Positions 17,523 to 27,166 of a DNA stretch of 64,000 bases are shown here, piece by piece. The DNA is from Bacteroides sp. 519 (GTDB lineage Bacteria; Bacteroidota; Bacteroidia; Bacteroidales; Bacteroidaceae). Every line of letters starts with the position of its first letter. The first letter of the stretch is position 1. The stretch is taken from NCBI RefSeq assembly GCF_010500955.1, contig NZ_QVMJ01000037.1:1-64000 (forward strand), read 5' to 3'. The position numbers and the translations under genes were made by a program. The notes under the pieces were generated by a model that was not told the origin of the DNA, made no database searches, and was given only the letters and a program-made list of their open reading frames with translations.

Positions 17523-17622
17523 TTGAACCGCAGAGTTACGCGAGTTACGCGGAGTTTTAAGTTTTCCTGCGGCATCCTAATAAAAACTCTGCGTTAATCT
17601 GCGTAACTCTGCGGTTCAAAAC
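17523..17622. repeat. Word-repeat stem-loop, TGCGGCAT loop
   Basis: TTTTGAACCGCAGAGTTACG at 17521 pairs perfectly with the far end near 17621. The loop region carries CTGCGGCATCC. It lies between the GH30 pseudogene and the GH2 gene. Confidence 0.85.
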
Positions 17623-17660
17623 CTCATTTCTGTTTTTATTTACTGGAACAAAAATATCGG

Positions 17661-18887
17661 TCAAAACCCATACACCACTGTTGTAACACTCCCAGCATCC
17701 AGTTCCACATTATTATGTACATCTACAGTGGCTTCTTTCAAATTCTTGCTACTTGTAGTGGTATATGTAGTAACAGATTTTGCTTCTTTGCTCCAACCTT
17801 CGTGTGTTTCGACCAAGCGTACACCTTTGTCGGATAGGTTTGTATAAACTGCTACTACCTTATCTCCATCGGGCGAAATCCATGCCGAACCGAAGAAACT
17901 GCGTGACTCATTCAGTGTCATGTTGATGCGACGGTAGCCCGGACGGATAAAGCGGCTATAGTTACCCAACACCCAGAGTGTAGGCGTAGCCTGATAAGTA
18001 CCTTCTTGCTCAATATCGCCATACTCGCCACCGGCAGGAACCAATGAGATGAGTAATTTCGTTATTGGTCCATCCACTCCCCTCTTGACCGCTATCCCAG
18101 TTGTATTGCGGTTCGTTTACAGGAGAGATGTGAGTTACAGGATAGCCATCACTGATATATTTTTTGGCAACCTCAGTCATATAATCGGCAAAATCATCGT
18201 AACAATCCGCCTTTAAGTTAGATACGCCGCCACTAGCCGAGAAGCCTTTACCATTCGATGTATATTGTACAGGAGGCGTATTGCTAAAGAGCACAAAGTT
18301 TTTGCATCCAAACTCCTTGGCGCGACGCAAGAAATAGCGTTGTCCCTCACACTTATTCCAATCGTAGGTAAGGTTATTGGTAAGGTAAGATTCTGCTCGG
18401 CGGGCTTTTTCTTCAATGCCGCTGGCATCTCCCTGCTCGGCTGTTCCGCCGGCGATGCTGTGAAGGTAGGATTTTCAAAGTCACCATCCAGCGTTACAAG
18501 CACATCGTGCGATACCGAACGGCCGCCTACGTCTGTTACAATCACTTTAACAGTAAATTGCTCGCCAATTTCGTTGGCTTGTACCTTAAAACTGTACTTC
18601 AATTCGTAGGTTTCGAGTGGCTCATCATAAATTTCGATCAAGTCGATTGTTTTGTTCAGGTAAAGATCGGCACATACCAACCCAATAGTAGAAATACCGT
18701 CTTTGTCGGTTACAGTTCCCTCAATGGTAAACTGGCGCCCTGCTGCTGTTTGAATGTGGTCGGCCGTTAAAGCAATAGCCGGACTTTGTCCGTCTACATC
18801 CTTATATCCGTCGTCGTCACTGCATCCTGTAAAGGAAACTATCACACACATACATAGCATTAAAAAGGCTAATCTTCTTTTGTTCAT
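17661..18887 (-). pseudogene. GH30-type endo-galactanase-like lipoprotein, broken by two deletions
   Basis: The remains lie in three frames. (1) 18887 to about 18475: intact lipoprotein signal (Cys21) and an Ig-like domain to LDGDFENPTF. (2) About 18450-18070: GH30 barrel pieces AGGTAEQGDASGIEEKARRA through VNEPQYNWDSGQEGSGW. (3) About 18060-17661: SLVPAGGEYGDIEQ through the C-terminal sandwich. The start of the barrel is missing at the first junction. The second junction (near 18062, CTCATTGGTT) loses the central barrel with the catalytic nucleophile, and both change frame. The acid/base Glu in VNEPQ survives. The gene cannot make an active enzyme. The NEPQYNW type is common among endo-beta-1,6-galactanases, so the locus once probably cut arabinogalactan. 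Confidence 0.85.
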
Positions 18888-19091
18888 GTGTATCAGATTA
18901 ATAATTAAACTATAAATAATTAATTCTCAAAATTTGCTTGCGCATTTAGTTATGTAGAGCAAATGTAGATGAAATAAGGTGTAGGTACGGATTAAGAATC
19001 GTGCACGTAAGGGTGTTAAATCGTGCAATGAACGATTTACTGACTATGAAATCAGAATTTAGGGTATGTTTTGTTTTATTCTATAGAAAAT

Positions 19092-19228
19092 TATCAATTG
19101 CCGTCTGCTTTAGCTGACGGTCTAAAAGGTATAACAATTTGGGCTTTAGCCAAACTAAATCAACTTTGGCTAAAGCCAAGAGAGAAATCTTTCTAACAAC
19201 CGTCAGCTAAAGCAGACGGCAATTGATA
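19092..19228. repeat. Nested inverted repeat with TTTAGC words
   Basis: TATCAATTGCCGTCTGCTTT at 19092, continuing to GACGG at 19120, pairs perfectly (29 bp) with 19200-19228. Inside it, GGCTTTAGCC and GGCTAAAGCC form a second hairpin. Confidence 0.9.
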
Positions 19229-19430
19229 GAACTTAACAGCCCTGCCCTATATGGGGATTCATATGATTCATATCAATCAGCCTACAGGAAATCTATAGCG
19301 AAAATACTGCCATAAGTCTCATAACCGCCACAACTAACTAATTACCAACAACTTAACCTATGACATTTCGCTAAAAAGTAAAACATAAGTACCATTTGAA
19401 GTATCATAACTCATGCTCATAGTTCTTTTA

Positions 19431-19529
19431 TCCCGGTAGGATAAAGCCTTTCTCCCGGTAGGATAAACGGTTTATCCCGGTAGGATGAAGGCTTCATCCC
19501 GGTAGGAGAAAAGCTTTATCCTACCGGGA
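19431..19529. repeat. TCCCGGTAGGA array, 22-bp period, 5 units
   Basis: Units begin at 19431, 19453, 19475, 19497 and 19519. The first four read TCCCGGTAGGA and the fifth is inverted (TCCTACCGGGA). Spacers are TAAAGCCTTTC-like. Spacing is exactly 22 bp throughout. Confidence 0.9.
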
Positions 19530-19564
19530 TAAAAGCGCAGGTCAATTGCCAGTAAAATATCTTT

Positions 19565-19664
19565 CTATATAGACCGAGGGATCAATGCTATATAGCTTCG
19601 GGGGTCGATGCTATATAGAACAATGGTGCTAAGCTATATAGACCGAGACCGCTCTGCTATATAG
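19565..19664. repeat. CTATATAG array, 23-bp period, 5 units (second copy)
   Basis: CTATATAG begins at 19565, 19588, 19611, 19634 and 19657. Spacer words (GACCGAGGG, CAATG, GGGTCGATG) are shared with the array at 423-522. Confidence 0.9.
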
Positions 19665-19713
19665 CTTGAACAAAATGATGAACTCTGTGGTGAAATAAGT
19701 ATTGCTTTTATCA

Positions 19714-19743
19714 TTGTACAAAGACTATAAAGTGTTATTTTTG
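19714..19743 (+). promoter_or_regulatory. Promoter for the helical-repeat protein gene
   Basis: TTG (19714-19716), a 19-bp spacer and TATTTTTG (19736-19743), ending 42 bp before the ATG at 19786. Confidence 0.55.
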
Positions 19744-19785
19744 CAATACACCAGATACAGTTAAAACAAACCAAAATAATAGAAC

Positions 19786-20493
19786 ATGAAAAGTACCAAC
19801 GAAGCTTTAAGAAAACGCGGCCTTGCAAACAGTTTGGATATATCTTTAGCCAAAAAGCTTTCTGTTGAACAGTTGTATGAGAAACTATTATCGTTTCTTC
19901 CGGTAGATCGTTCGGCAGCTGCATTTGCTTTACAACATAAAGAATGTGATGAAAACGAACGTACTATACGACTTCTTGATGCTCTGAAAATTGAAAACAC
20001 CCTCTACCCTAAACTGGCTATATGCAAGTCTCTTGAAAGTGGAAACAGCACTACTGCTTTACTTATGTGTAACTATCTGGGCAAAATAGGTAACAATCAA
20101 CTTCAAGCTGTTCCGCCAAGAACATCATGGAAGAAATCGTATCCTTTGCCCAGAGATATTATTGCACGCACCTTGGGTAAAATGAATAAAAGCATTTTTG
20201 GATTGCTATTGGCACAGGCCGAGGATATGCCCCAAGAACAATTGATTGAAATACTGGATGCCATTGGATACATGGCTTTCTATAACAATGAGGTAGGCAC
20301 AAGCAAAAACTTTGCCACTATCCTCCGACTTTACTATAAATATAAAAACAATGAACTGATTGTATGGAAATTAATTATGTGTTGTTCCGGATTTCATATA
20401 AAGGAAAGCATTGAGTTCCTGAACGAAGTTAAAAGCGACAATACAACAATACAGGCAGAAATACGACGCAGCTTGCGGGCTGTGAATGTATAA
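19786..20493 (+). CDS. All-helical HEAT-like protein of unknown function
   Basis: A 235-residue cytoplasmic protein with no signal peptide. It is almost entirely predicted helix, with repeating 30-40-residue helical hairpins (for example LSVEQLYEKLLSFLP, NERTIRLLDALKIENTLYP, MPQEQLIEILDAIGYMAF), so a HEAT-type scaffold is likely. Bacteroidales carry similar HEAT-repeat hypotheticals. It stands alone with its own promoter and is convergent with the fimbrial operon, separated by a long hairpin. Function unknown. Confidence 0.75.
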   Translation: MKSTNEALRKRGLANSLDISLAKKLSVEQLYEKLLSFLPVDRSAAAFALQHKECDENERTIRLLDALKIENTLYPKLAICKSLESGNSTTALLMCNYLGKIGNNQLQAVPPRTSWKKSYPLPRDIIARTLGKMNKSIFGLLLAQAEDMPQEQLIEILDAIGYMAFYNNEVGTSKNFATILRLYYKYKNNELIVWKLIMCCSGFHIKESIEFLNEVKSDNTTIQAEIRRSLRAVNV

Positions 20494-20620
20494 AGGCGCG
20501 AAGGCATAAAAGCGCGAAGGCATGAAAGGCGGAAGGCGCGAAAGCTTTTACCCTTTCGCGCCTTTACCTTTCGCGCTTTCATGCTTTCGCGCCTTCGCGC
20601 TTTCATGCCTTCGCGCTTTC
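20492..20620. repeat. Stem-loop of 8-bp GCGCGAAG words between convergent genes
   Basis: The left arm repeats GCGCGAAG/GCATGAAA octamers and the right arm repeats CTTTCGCG/CCTTCGCG octamers. It touches the stop codon of the fimbrial operon and probably terminates it. Confidence 0.85.
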
Positions 20621-23600
20621 TTAATCAAACATCGGATCTTTTTTTAGTGCAGCAAATGGATAAGTGGTTGAATTATGTTTAAAATGATCTGTAAAATGAC
20701 TGCCATACTGTGCCGCACGTATAATATACGATAAAAGGTTGCCTAAGAAACGGCTTGCCGATCTGTTGGCAGCATTGCTATCATCTATGTTATTGGGTGA
20801 AAAAGAACTATCACTAAACAGTTGAGATTCGCCCAGATAAACAATTTTTTGATCGGGATCGATAAACAATACAATACCATCTGCATAATCTTTTTCGGAT
20901 AAAACGGCTGTACCTGTTGGGGTAACCGATGTTCGGGATATAGCAGAATGTACATTGTCCATGTCTGTAATCTTATTATCCATGTCGGCTAACATTACCT
21001 CGCCAAAAGGTCCGTGGTTATATAAATAGTAGAGAACCCTCTTTCCCGGACTGTTTATCTCGAATATAGCCTCATTGCTTGAATGGGTATTGTCAACATA
21101 TCCTGTGGCCGAGTTCAGAGATTGAAAAAAATTGAGAGCGTTGCTACTACTATAATCCTGAATAATAAACATTACACCATCTGTTTTTTGCCTCCACAAC
21201 TCTAATTCGTTACAAGCGGCTTGTGTCCAGTTATTTTTTGTATAGCCGGCATGCACATAGTTGTATCCTAGTTCGGATATCTTTTGCGGACTACCGGTTG
21301 TAGCATTAAAATTATCGACCGGATATTTATCATCACCTTTGGGTACTTTAACAAAATCGGCATAACACTTAGCCGAAGCCGATGTTGAAAAGTGCGCACT
21401 GTTGTAGTAATCAATAATACGTTTTGAAAAAGACCCATCGTTGAGCGAACTATATGCTTGGCCTCCTACTGTATTGAGAATATTTATTGTTCGCGGACTT
21501 AACGCTTCTTGTTTTACCTCTATTACAGAAGAGAATTCGGGCATGTTTTCGAGCGAGATTTTCAAAGTTAAAACCGGTTGAACTTCGACTATGGGAAATA
21601 ATAGTTTATCGAACCCAACTTTAAGAGTTGTGCTTGTTTGCCCGGTTATTTTTTCGTTCTTTTCTGTTAACTTATTAGCACCATCATAGATATAGCCTTT
21701 GTGAGGCATATAACCATATTCTTCCGAAGTGGTAAAGTTTTCTATAATCTCTGCCTGCCATTTTGAACCTTTTGGTATATCTATTGGAATATCTTTTACT
21801 TGGCCTACTTTACTAATAATTGTTGTTGTTGGAACATTGAACACCATTGTTTCTTGCAACACAGCCACTTTTTTACATTTCTGTTGGTCGGTTGCTACAG
21901 CAGCAAGGTTATCGCCCCAATATACCACCAACTCAACACCATCAATAATATTGTCAGTAAAGTTATAATATGGATATTGTGCATGTGGTGTACCTGCATC
22001 AGTATTGCCTTTAGGGTATACGGTTACACGGTTCAATGTCGAATTCTTATCTACAAGCAGTACAAATTTAGAAGCGTTGGCACCTTGCAACTCGGCTCCC
22101 CAACTATTGTAGTTGCCATTGGTATCGGTACCGGGGTGTACTTCAAGTTCATATCCTTCGCCAGGAATGGCATTTGCAATTGTTTTAGGCGCACCATTGC
22201 CTTCGAAGCGAAGTTCGGTTAGCTCTCCCAGATCAATAGAAATACCTACCGATGCTGTTTGTTTCAGTATAACCACACGGCTGTAGCCCGGTTCGTCTTT
22301 CAAAGATACAAGTACAAAGCCTGCCATCAGTTTGTTGGTGAGGTTATCTTCGGTTACATATATATTCAGGTTGTCGCCCGATATGCCCGAGGTGGTAAGA
22401 GCAGTTGCATCGTTGGCACTGAAAGAAAAACTACTGCCACCGGCATTGTATATTTTGGCTTCCCAGTTTTTTGAACTGCTTACATTTACAACTCCGGTAA
22501 AAGGAGTAGATTTTGTGGTAGGAAAATTGTTAATGGCCGTTTTGTCCAGTTTCAGGAAGTGGGCTAATTTAGGTTCTTGAATAACCTGTACGGTTCCTTT
22601 AAGACCAGCAAAACTGATGTCGATAGTACCTTCGCGTTTAGAAAGACTGCCCAGATTGGTTGCGGTAATAGTGAGGTCGTTTCCTGCAAGGGTAGCTGTT
22701 AATCCGCTGGGAAGATTTGGCGACATAGACAAAACGCCTTCGCCTTGAGTAAAGATAGTGTATTTGCGTGTTCCACCATCTTGTGCAAACCGGATAATCT
22801 TAGATGGTATGGCAAGGGTGTTTTTACCATCGGTAAGAATCATTCCCTCTTCGTCGAGCCCCCAGTTGTTGATGTTTATTTCAAGATTAGGGTCGACGGT
22901 TGAGTTAGCTGCTGCTTCTTCGGTAGCAGCTCCGCTACCTAATACACTACGCACAGTTACTTGGTATACGTAATTGCGTTTAATACTCTGACCGGATTGT
23001 TCGGGATGTATATTGATGCGATAGTATTGAGTTGTACCACCCCCTGAAGGCTGAACACCAACAACCAGACAAGTGGTTTTTTTATCGCCTGCTTTAGGAT
23101 TGGATATATAGTTTTCGAAAGCATAAAAACCACCTTTACGCTCGCGGGTACCTGCTGGAAAGGTAATTCCGTAAAAGCGTCCCGGGTTTACGGTTTGTAC
23201 TTCCGATGCATTGCTACTCGACAACCACAAAGGGGTTGACGAAGCATTGTTCCAAATAGATACCGACGACAATTCATAACCACTATCCAATATCTGTATA
23301 TCGAAACGCGATACGGCCCGGGTTAGTTTAAGGGTAATAAGCTGGTTGCCGTCTTTTTTTTCTGTACGGCCGCTCATTACCAGGTTGTCTTGTTTTAGTA
23401 TCTGGGTAGCATAGCCGTTTGTAACTTTATCCAAGTAAAGTGTGGCACTTTTTATAACCTCTTCTTCGGTTTTGCCTGTCAGGCTATTTAAAAAGCTGTT
23501 TAAAGAGCCGGCACTGAGCGTTGAAGAGTTTATAAAACAATCGTCAATATTAGCAAAAGCCAGTATTGAATAGTTCCCTGTATTTATATCGTTGTAGTTA

Positions 23601-23902
23601 AAAGCAAACTGTCTATCGAGTACTACCGGGCCATCTATTTTATAGTACCCTTTGTAGCTTGTCGATTCGTCGGTTGCTTTAGTAAAGAACAACAAATACA
23701 AGTTGTTAACCTGATTTTCGCCTTGTAAATGATCTACTATAATAGAACGTGTATCGGTTTGCAACCCCGATCCGTTCGGGTCTACCTCAACCTTCAGGCT
23801 TATTGCTCCGGTTTTTGCAATTATATCGTCCGGATCTTGCCGGCACGACATCAAAGCCATAACCAACACAAGTATTCCATATAAAATGTTTCTTTTCATC
23901 AT
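20621..23902 (-). CDS. Large fimbrial-operon lipoprotein, paralogue 1 (DUF4906-like)
   Basis: A 1093-residue lipoprotein (lipobox to Cys20, VMALMSC). The N-terminal third resembles a fimbrillin: LYLLFFTKA strand, LKLTRAVSRFDIQI, then ININNWGLDEEGMILTDGKN. BACON-like beta-sandwich repeats follow, each ending in a strand such as GTIDISFAGLKGTVQVIQEP. The last 250 residues share a domain with the next protein, including HAGYTKNNW and LGESQLF, then RFLGNLLSYI. Last gene of the operon. By position and size it is a candidate tip or accessory fimbrial protein; adhesive activity is inferred. Confidence 0.8.
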   Translation of the reverse strand: MMKRNILYGILVLVMALMSCRQDPDDIIAKTGAISLKVEVDPNGSGLQTDTRSIIVDHLQGENQVNNLYLLFFTKATDESTSYKGYYKIDGPVVLDRQFAFNYNDINTGNYSILAFANIDDCFINSSTLSAGSLNSFLNSLTGKTEEEVIKSATLYLDKVTNGYATQILKQDNLVMSGRTEKKDGNQLITLKLTRAVSRFDIQILDSGYELSSVSIWNNASSTPLWLSSSNASEVQTVNPGRFYGITFPAGTRERKGGFYAFENYISNPKAGDKKTTCLVVGVQPSGGGTTQYYRINIHPEQSGQSIKRNYVYQVTVRSVLGSGAATEEAAANSTVDPNLEININNWGLDEEGMILTDGKNTLAIPSKIIRFAQDGGTRKYTIFTQGEGVLSMSPNLPSGLTATLAGNDLTITATNLGSLSKREGTIDISFAGLKGTVQVIQEPKLAHFLKLDKTAINNFPTTKSTPFTGVVNVSSSKNWEAKIYNAGGSSFSFSANDATALTTSGISGDNLNIYVTEDNLTNKLMAGFVLVSLKDEPGYSRVVILKQTASVGISIDLGELTELRFEGNGAPKTIANAIPGEGYELEVHPGTDTNGNYNSWGAELQGANASKFVLLVDKNSTLNRVTVYPKGNTDAGTPHAQYPYYNFTDNIIDGVELVVYWGDNLAAVATDQQKCKKVAVLQETMVFNVPTTTIISKVGQVKDIPIDIPKGSKWQAEIIENFTTSEEYGYMPHKGYIYDGANKLTEKNEKITGQTSTTLKVGFDKLLFPIVEVQPVLTLKISLENMPEFSSVIEVKQEALSPRTINILNTVGGQAYSSLNDGSFSKRIIDYYNSAHFSTSASAKCYADFVKVPKGDDKYPVDNFNATTGSPQKISELGYNYVHAGYTKNNWTQAACNELELWRQKTDGVMFIIQDYSSSNALNFFQSLNSATGYVDNTHSSNEAIFEINSPGKRVLYYLYNHGPFGEVMLADMDNKITDMDNVHSAISRTSVTPTGTAVLSEKDYADGIVLFIDPDQKIVYLGESQLFSDSSFSPNNIDDSNAANRSASRFLGNLLSYIIRAAQYGSHFTDHFKHNSTTYPFAALKKDPMFD

Positions 23903-24012
23903 TCTTATTCTTTATAAGAGTAACAAAGATACTTTTGGTTTTAATCCCGGCACAAAGATGCGCTTTGTGTTCCTCACCCGGCAAAAGCACTCTGTTACTC
24001 TCTGTTTTTGTA

Positions 24013-27000
24013 TTATCGGCTGTGTTTACTGTTATAGCGGGCGTCGTCGGTAAAATCGTTGGTAAAAGAACTACCATGTAACGCTGCGTTCAGTATATAG
24101 CTTAACAAGTTTCCAAGGAATCTGTCTCTATCGTTTTTAATGCTTGTACTGTAACCGTTATTAAAGAACTGACTTTCGCCCAGGTATACCAACTTATTGT
24201 CTGGGTCTATCACTAACATTGCATTACCGGCACTGTTTACTATTACCGGTACAGCATTACTTGGATAACTCCAAAGGCTTGTAGATACACCATCTACTGT
24301 AAACGATAACGAAGCAGCGTTATTTACTCTACCAAACGGACCATCGATTAAAAGATACTTCATAATATTCTTTTTAAGACTGTTTGTACTTGTTAACAAA
24401 GCAGTGTTTATTTGAATAGGTTTATCTTTTCCATCTGTGGCTTTATAGTTCAGTTTTACCAATGTTGATTGTGGGTTTGTAAACTGATCGCCTTCCGCGT
24501 CGCATACATATACCACTACTCCATCGTTTTGCTGCCTCCAGTCTTCAACACTTTTAAAGCGTGCGCTTGAGTATTGATTGCTTGGGCGTCCACCCGCATG
24601 TACATAACCATACTCGGATGATATTACTCCCGGTTCGGATCTATCTGCAACTTCGGTTATTGTAATATTGGGTAGTTTAACACTGCCATTTGTACCAAAG
24701 AGCGATTTACTTCTTAAGAATTCGTTGTAGCCCGAGAAATAATCGCCCGAACCACCTAACGATCCCCACGAATCATGGCACACATCCATCACTTTGAGGG
24801 CACTTTGGGCAAGTGGTAACTGAAGCACTTGAATGGTTTGACTGATGCTTGGCATAGTGCTTAAGAATACTCTTATCTTCACAGTTGGCACCATGTTTAC
24901 CAAAGGAGATCTTAAAGCATCGAATCCTACTTTGAACGATCCGTTTGCACCTTGATTAAACAAACTAGTTTCTCTGTTTCCTCCTGTTGACGCTTGCAGG
25001 TAAGCCAGATGCGGATTAGTAACAGAACCCGAATTCCAGTTTTCGATAATTTCGGCACTCCATTGCAGATTTGATGAGTTTACATTAACCGTTATTGTTC
25101 CGCCTGCGGTAGGTATCTGCCCGTTAAAATAAACAGTAAGCATTACAGCTTCCTGAATGGCAGGTATCGTCATTACGTTGGTTCCACTTGTAATTTTAAT
25201 GTTCGAGTACCACTCGGATGCAGTTACATTTTGTGTGTTAGCCCTTACAGTAAATCTGCGTTCGGTAACTTTGGTAACAGTAAATTTATCGGCATTGCCA
25301 CCATCCATCTCCACAGTCCAACTTGCACCACCGGTGTCTACAGTAAACTCGTACATATTGCCTACAGCAATTAATTTATTAGCAGGCGAAGCATCGGCAT
25401 GGAATCTTACTTCGGATGCCGATGGTGATATCTGGAACACCGTTTTTACCTTTTGTATTAAAGGAACAACAACCGAGTAATTATCAGGATCTTCTACCAA
25501 CGATACCATAACAAATCCGCTACGCACATCATTAGCGTAAGGATTATCGCCGGTGGTATAAACCTGAAACGTATCTCCATAAGGATTATTGATCGATTCT
25601 AAACGTGTTACAGCCGTTCCACCAGACAGGAAAGAAAAACCGGGATTATCCGGAGTATCATCGGTATTAAATATTTCGGCCACCCATGGTCCCGAAGCAG
25701 TAACGGTTAAGGGTCCGTCGGGTATACCATAACGGCCTATTGCGGCAAAGTCGGCCACATAGTTTCTGTCCAGGTAAAGCATTTTTTCGTTTAGCGGTTC
25801 CTGAATCATATCTATTGTTCCGCGCAATCCGGCAAAAGCCACTTCGATGCTTCCGCGGCGTATTTCTTCACCAGCCGGAAGTTTAGTAGCTGTTACTTTC
25901 AACGTGTTTCCTTCAATAACAGCTGTAAATCCGGGAGTAATACCATTGGCTTCCATTGGCAAATCTTTCTTTGTAATTTCCAACACTCCGTTACCTACGG
26001 TGTAAATTGAATACTCGCGCGAGTCTCCCTGCGGATCAAACCTGATGTGCTTTACCGGAAGCCCCAATGTGTTTGTACCGTCGGTTAGTATCATTCCGTT
26101 ATCGTCCAGGTTCCAATTGTTTACACTAACCAACAATTCGTTTTCGTTTTGGGTCCATGCTTCGTACTCGGAATCAGCGCCTTGACCTGTTACACTGTTT
26201 ACGGTTATCTGGTAGGCATGGTTGCGCATAAGCTGTTGTGCTGCATCTTGCAAATGCACATTTACCCGATAGTATTTTATAGTACCGGGAACAGCGGTTG
26301 CTTCCATACCTATAATTAAACAAGTGGTTTCGGTATCGGTTGATGATGGTTCGATTACCGTGTTTTCGAAAGCATAAAGTTTGCCTTTAGTTTGTTCGGT
26401 GGTTATTCCTTTCACACCATAAAAACGTTCCATCCGGCTTGGTTCAACAGGAATGTTTTCCCACACCGGAGTTTCTATTGCAGCAGCCCATATAGATACA
26501 GACGACAGTTTATGTGTAGCTGCCCGATTGTAAACATCGAAACGAGAAACACCACGCTTAAGATGTATAGTAGTGGTAGCATCGCCAGCCATACAAACGG
26601 TTCGGGCACTCATAAACAGGTTCGAAGAGTCTATGGCATGTGTATCGTCGGCCTCGTTTGTTCCGGCTCCTGTTACTGTGAGCATTGTTTTATATAGTGC
26701 ACCGTTTTCTGTTTGATGTTCGAACTGATTCAGGAAAGCACTTATGTTATCTGCATATCCATTGCCTGCACCCAATGCAGATTCTTCTATATTGGCAAGA
26801 GCCAGAATAGTGTAATTATTTGTATTGTTTAAATTACCACCATGGGTTAGAGTTGTGGGTACAACTATGGTAGAAGTCATGCTTAGCTGAGCTTCCGGAA
26901 CCTTATAATAACCCACAAAAGAACCTGTACCGTTTTTATCGTAATCGAAGAATACCAGATAAAGTGAGTTTACATTTTTCTCTCCTGCTTCCGATGGTAC

Positions 27001-27153
27001 TGAGGCCCGTGTTTTGACTCCGGTTTCCAAGTCGTCAACAACAATATTCAGATTAAATCTGTTGCCTTGCGTATATTGCTGATCCATTTCGTGTTGGCAT
27101 GCGTTTAGTACCAACAGTACTATGCATAATCCGTATAATAATATCTTCTTCAT
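24013..27153 (-). CDS. Large fimbrial-operon lipoprotein, paralogue 2 (DUF4906-like)
   Basis: A 1046-residue lipoprotein. The frame is open further upstream, but ATG 27153 gives the signal MKKILLYGLCIVLLVLNAC (Cys19) and sits 13 bp after the preceding stop, so I use it. Same layout as its neighbour: fimbrillin-like head (LYLVFFDYDKNG, IHLKRGVSRFDVYN, VNNWNLDDNGMILTDGTN), beta-sandwich repeats and a shared C-terminal domain (VYLGESQFF, RFLGNLLSYILNAALHGSS). The two genes arose by tandem duplication and have diverged most in the middle. Probably a fimbrial tip or accessory subunit at the cell surface. Confidence 0.8.
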   Translation of the reverse strand: MKKILLYGLCIVLLVLNACQHEMDQQYTQGNRFNLNIVVDDLETGVKTRASVPSEAGEKNVNSLYLVFFDYDKNGTGSFVGYYKVPEAQLSMTSTIVVPTTLTHGGNLNNTNNYTILALANIEESALGAGNGYADNISAFLNQFEHQTENGALYKTMLTVTGAGTNEADDTHAIDSSNLFMSARTVCMAGDATTTIHLKRGVSRFDVYNRAATHKLSSVSIWAAAIETPVWENIPVEPSRMERFYGVKGITTEQTKGKLYAFENTVIEPSSTDTETTCLIIGMEATAVPGTIKYYRVNVHLQDAAQQLMRNHAYQITVNSVTGQGADSEYEAWTQNENELLVSVNNWNLDDNGMILTDGTNTLGLPVKHIRFDPQGDSREYSIYTVGNGVLEITKKDLPMEANGITPGFTAVIEGNTLKVTATKLPAGEEIRRGSIEVAFAGLRGTIDMIQEPLNEKMLYLDRNYVADFAAIGRYGIPDGPLTVTASGPWVAEIFNTDDTPDNPGFSFLSGGTAVTRLESINNPYGDTFQVYTTGDNPYANDVRSGFVMVSLVEDPDNYSVVVPLIQKVKTVFQISPSASEVRFHADASPANKLIAVGNMYEFTVDTGGASWTVEMDGGNADKFTVTKVTERRFTVRANTQNVTASEWYSNIKITSGTNVMTIPAIQEAVMLTVYFNGQIPTAGGTITVNVNSSNLQWSAEIIENWNSGSVTNPHLAYLQASTGGNRETSLFNQGANGSFKVGFDALRSPLVNMVPTVKIRVFLSTMPSISQTIQVLQLPLAQSALKVMDVCHDSWGSLGGSGDYFSGYNEFLRSKSLFGTNGSVKLPNITITEVADRSEPGVISSEYGYVHAGGRPSNQYSSARFKSVEDWRQQNDGVVVYVCDAEGDQFTNPQSTLVKLNYKATDGKDKPIQINTALLTSTNSLKKNIMKYLLIDGPFGRVNNAASLSFTVDGVSTSLWSYPSNAVPVIVNSAGNAMLVIDPDNKLVYLGESQFFNNGYSTSIKNDRDRFLGNLLSYILNAALHGSSFTNDFTDDARYNSKHSR

Positions 27154-27166
27154 TAAGATAGGGGTT

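Larger units (their letters stand above)
18888..19785. other. 0.9-kb non-coding region with palindrome arrays
   Basis: No gene is supported. It holds a nested inverted repeat (19092-19228), a 22-bp-period TCCCGGTAGGA array (19431-19529), a 23-bp-period CTATATAG array (19565-19664) and a promoter (19714-19743). Stretches 18890-19090 and 19230-19430 are plain AT-rich sequence. Confidence 0.7.
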
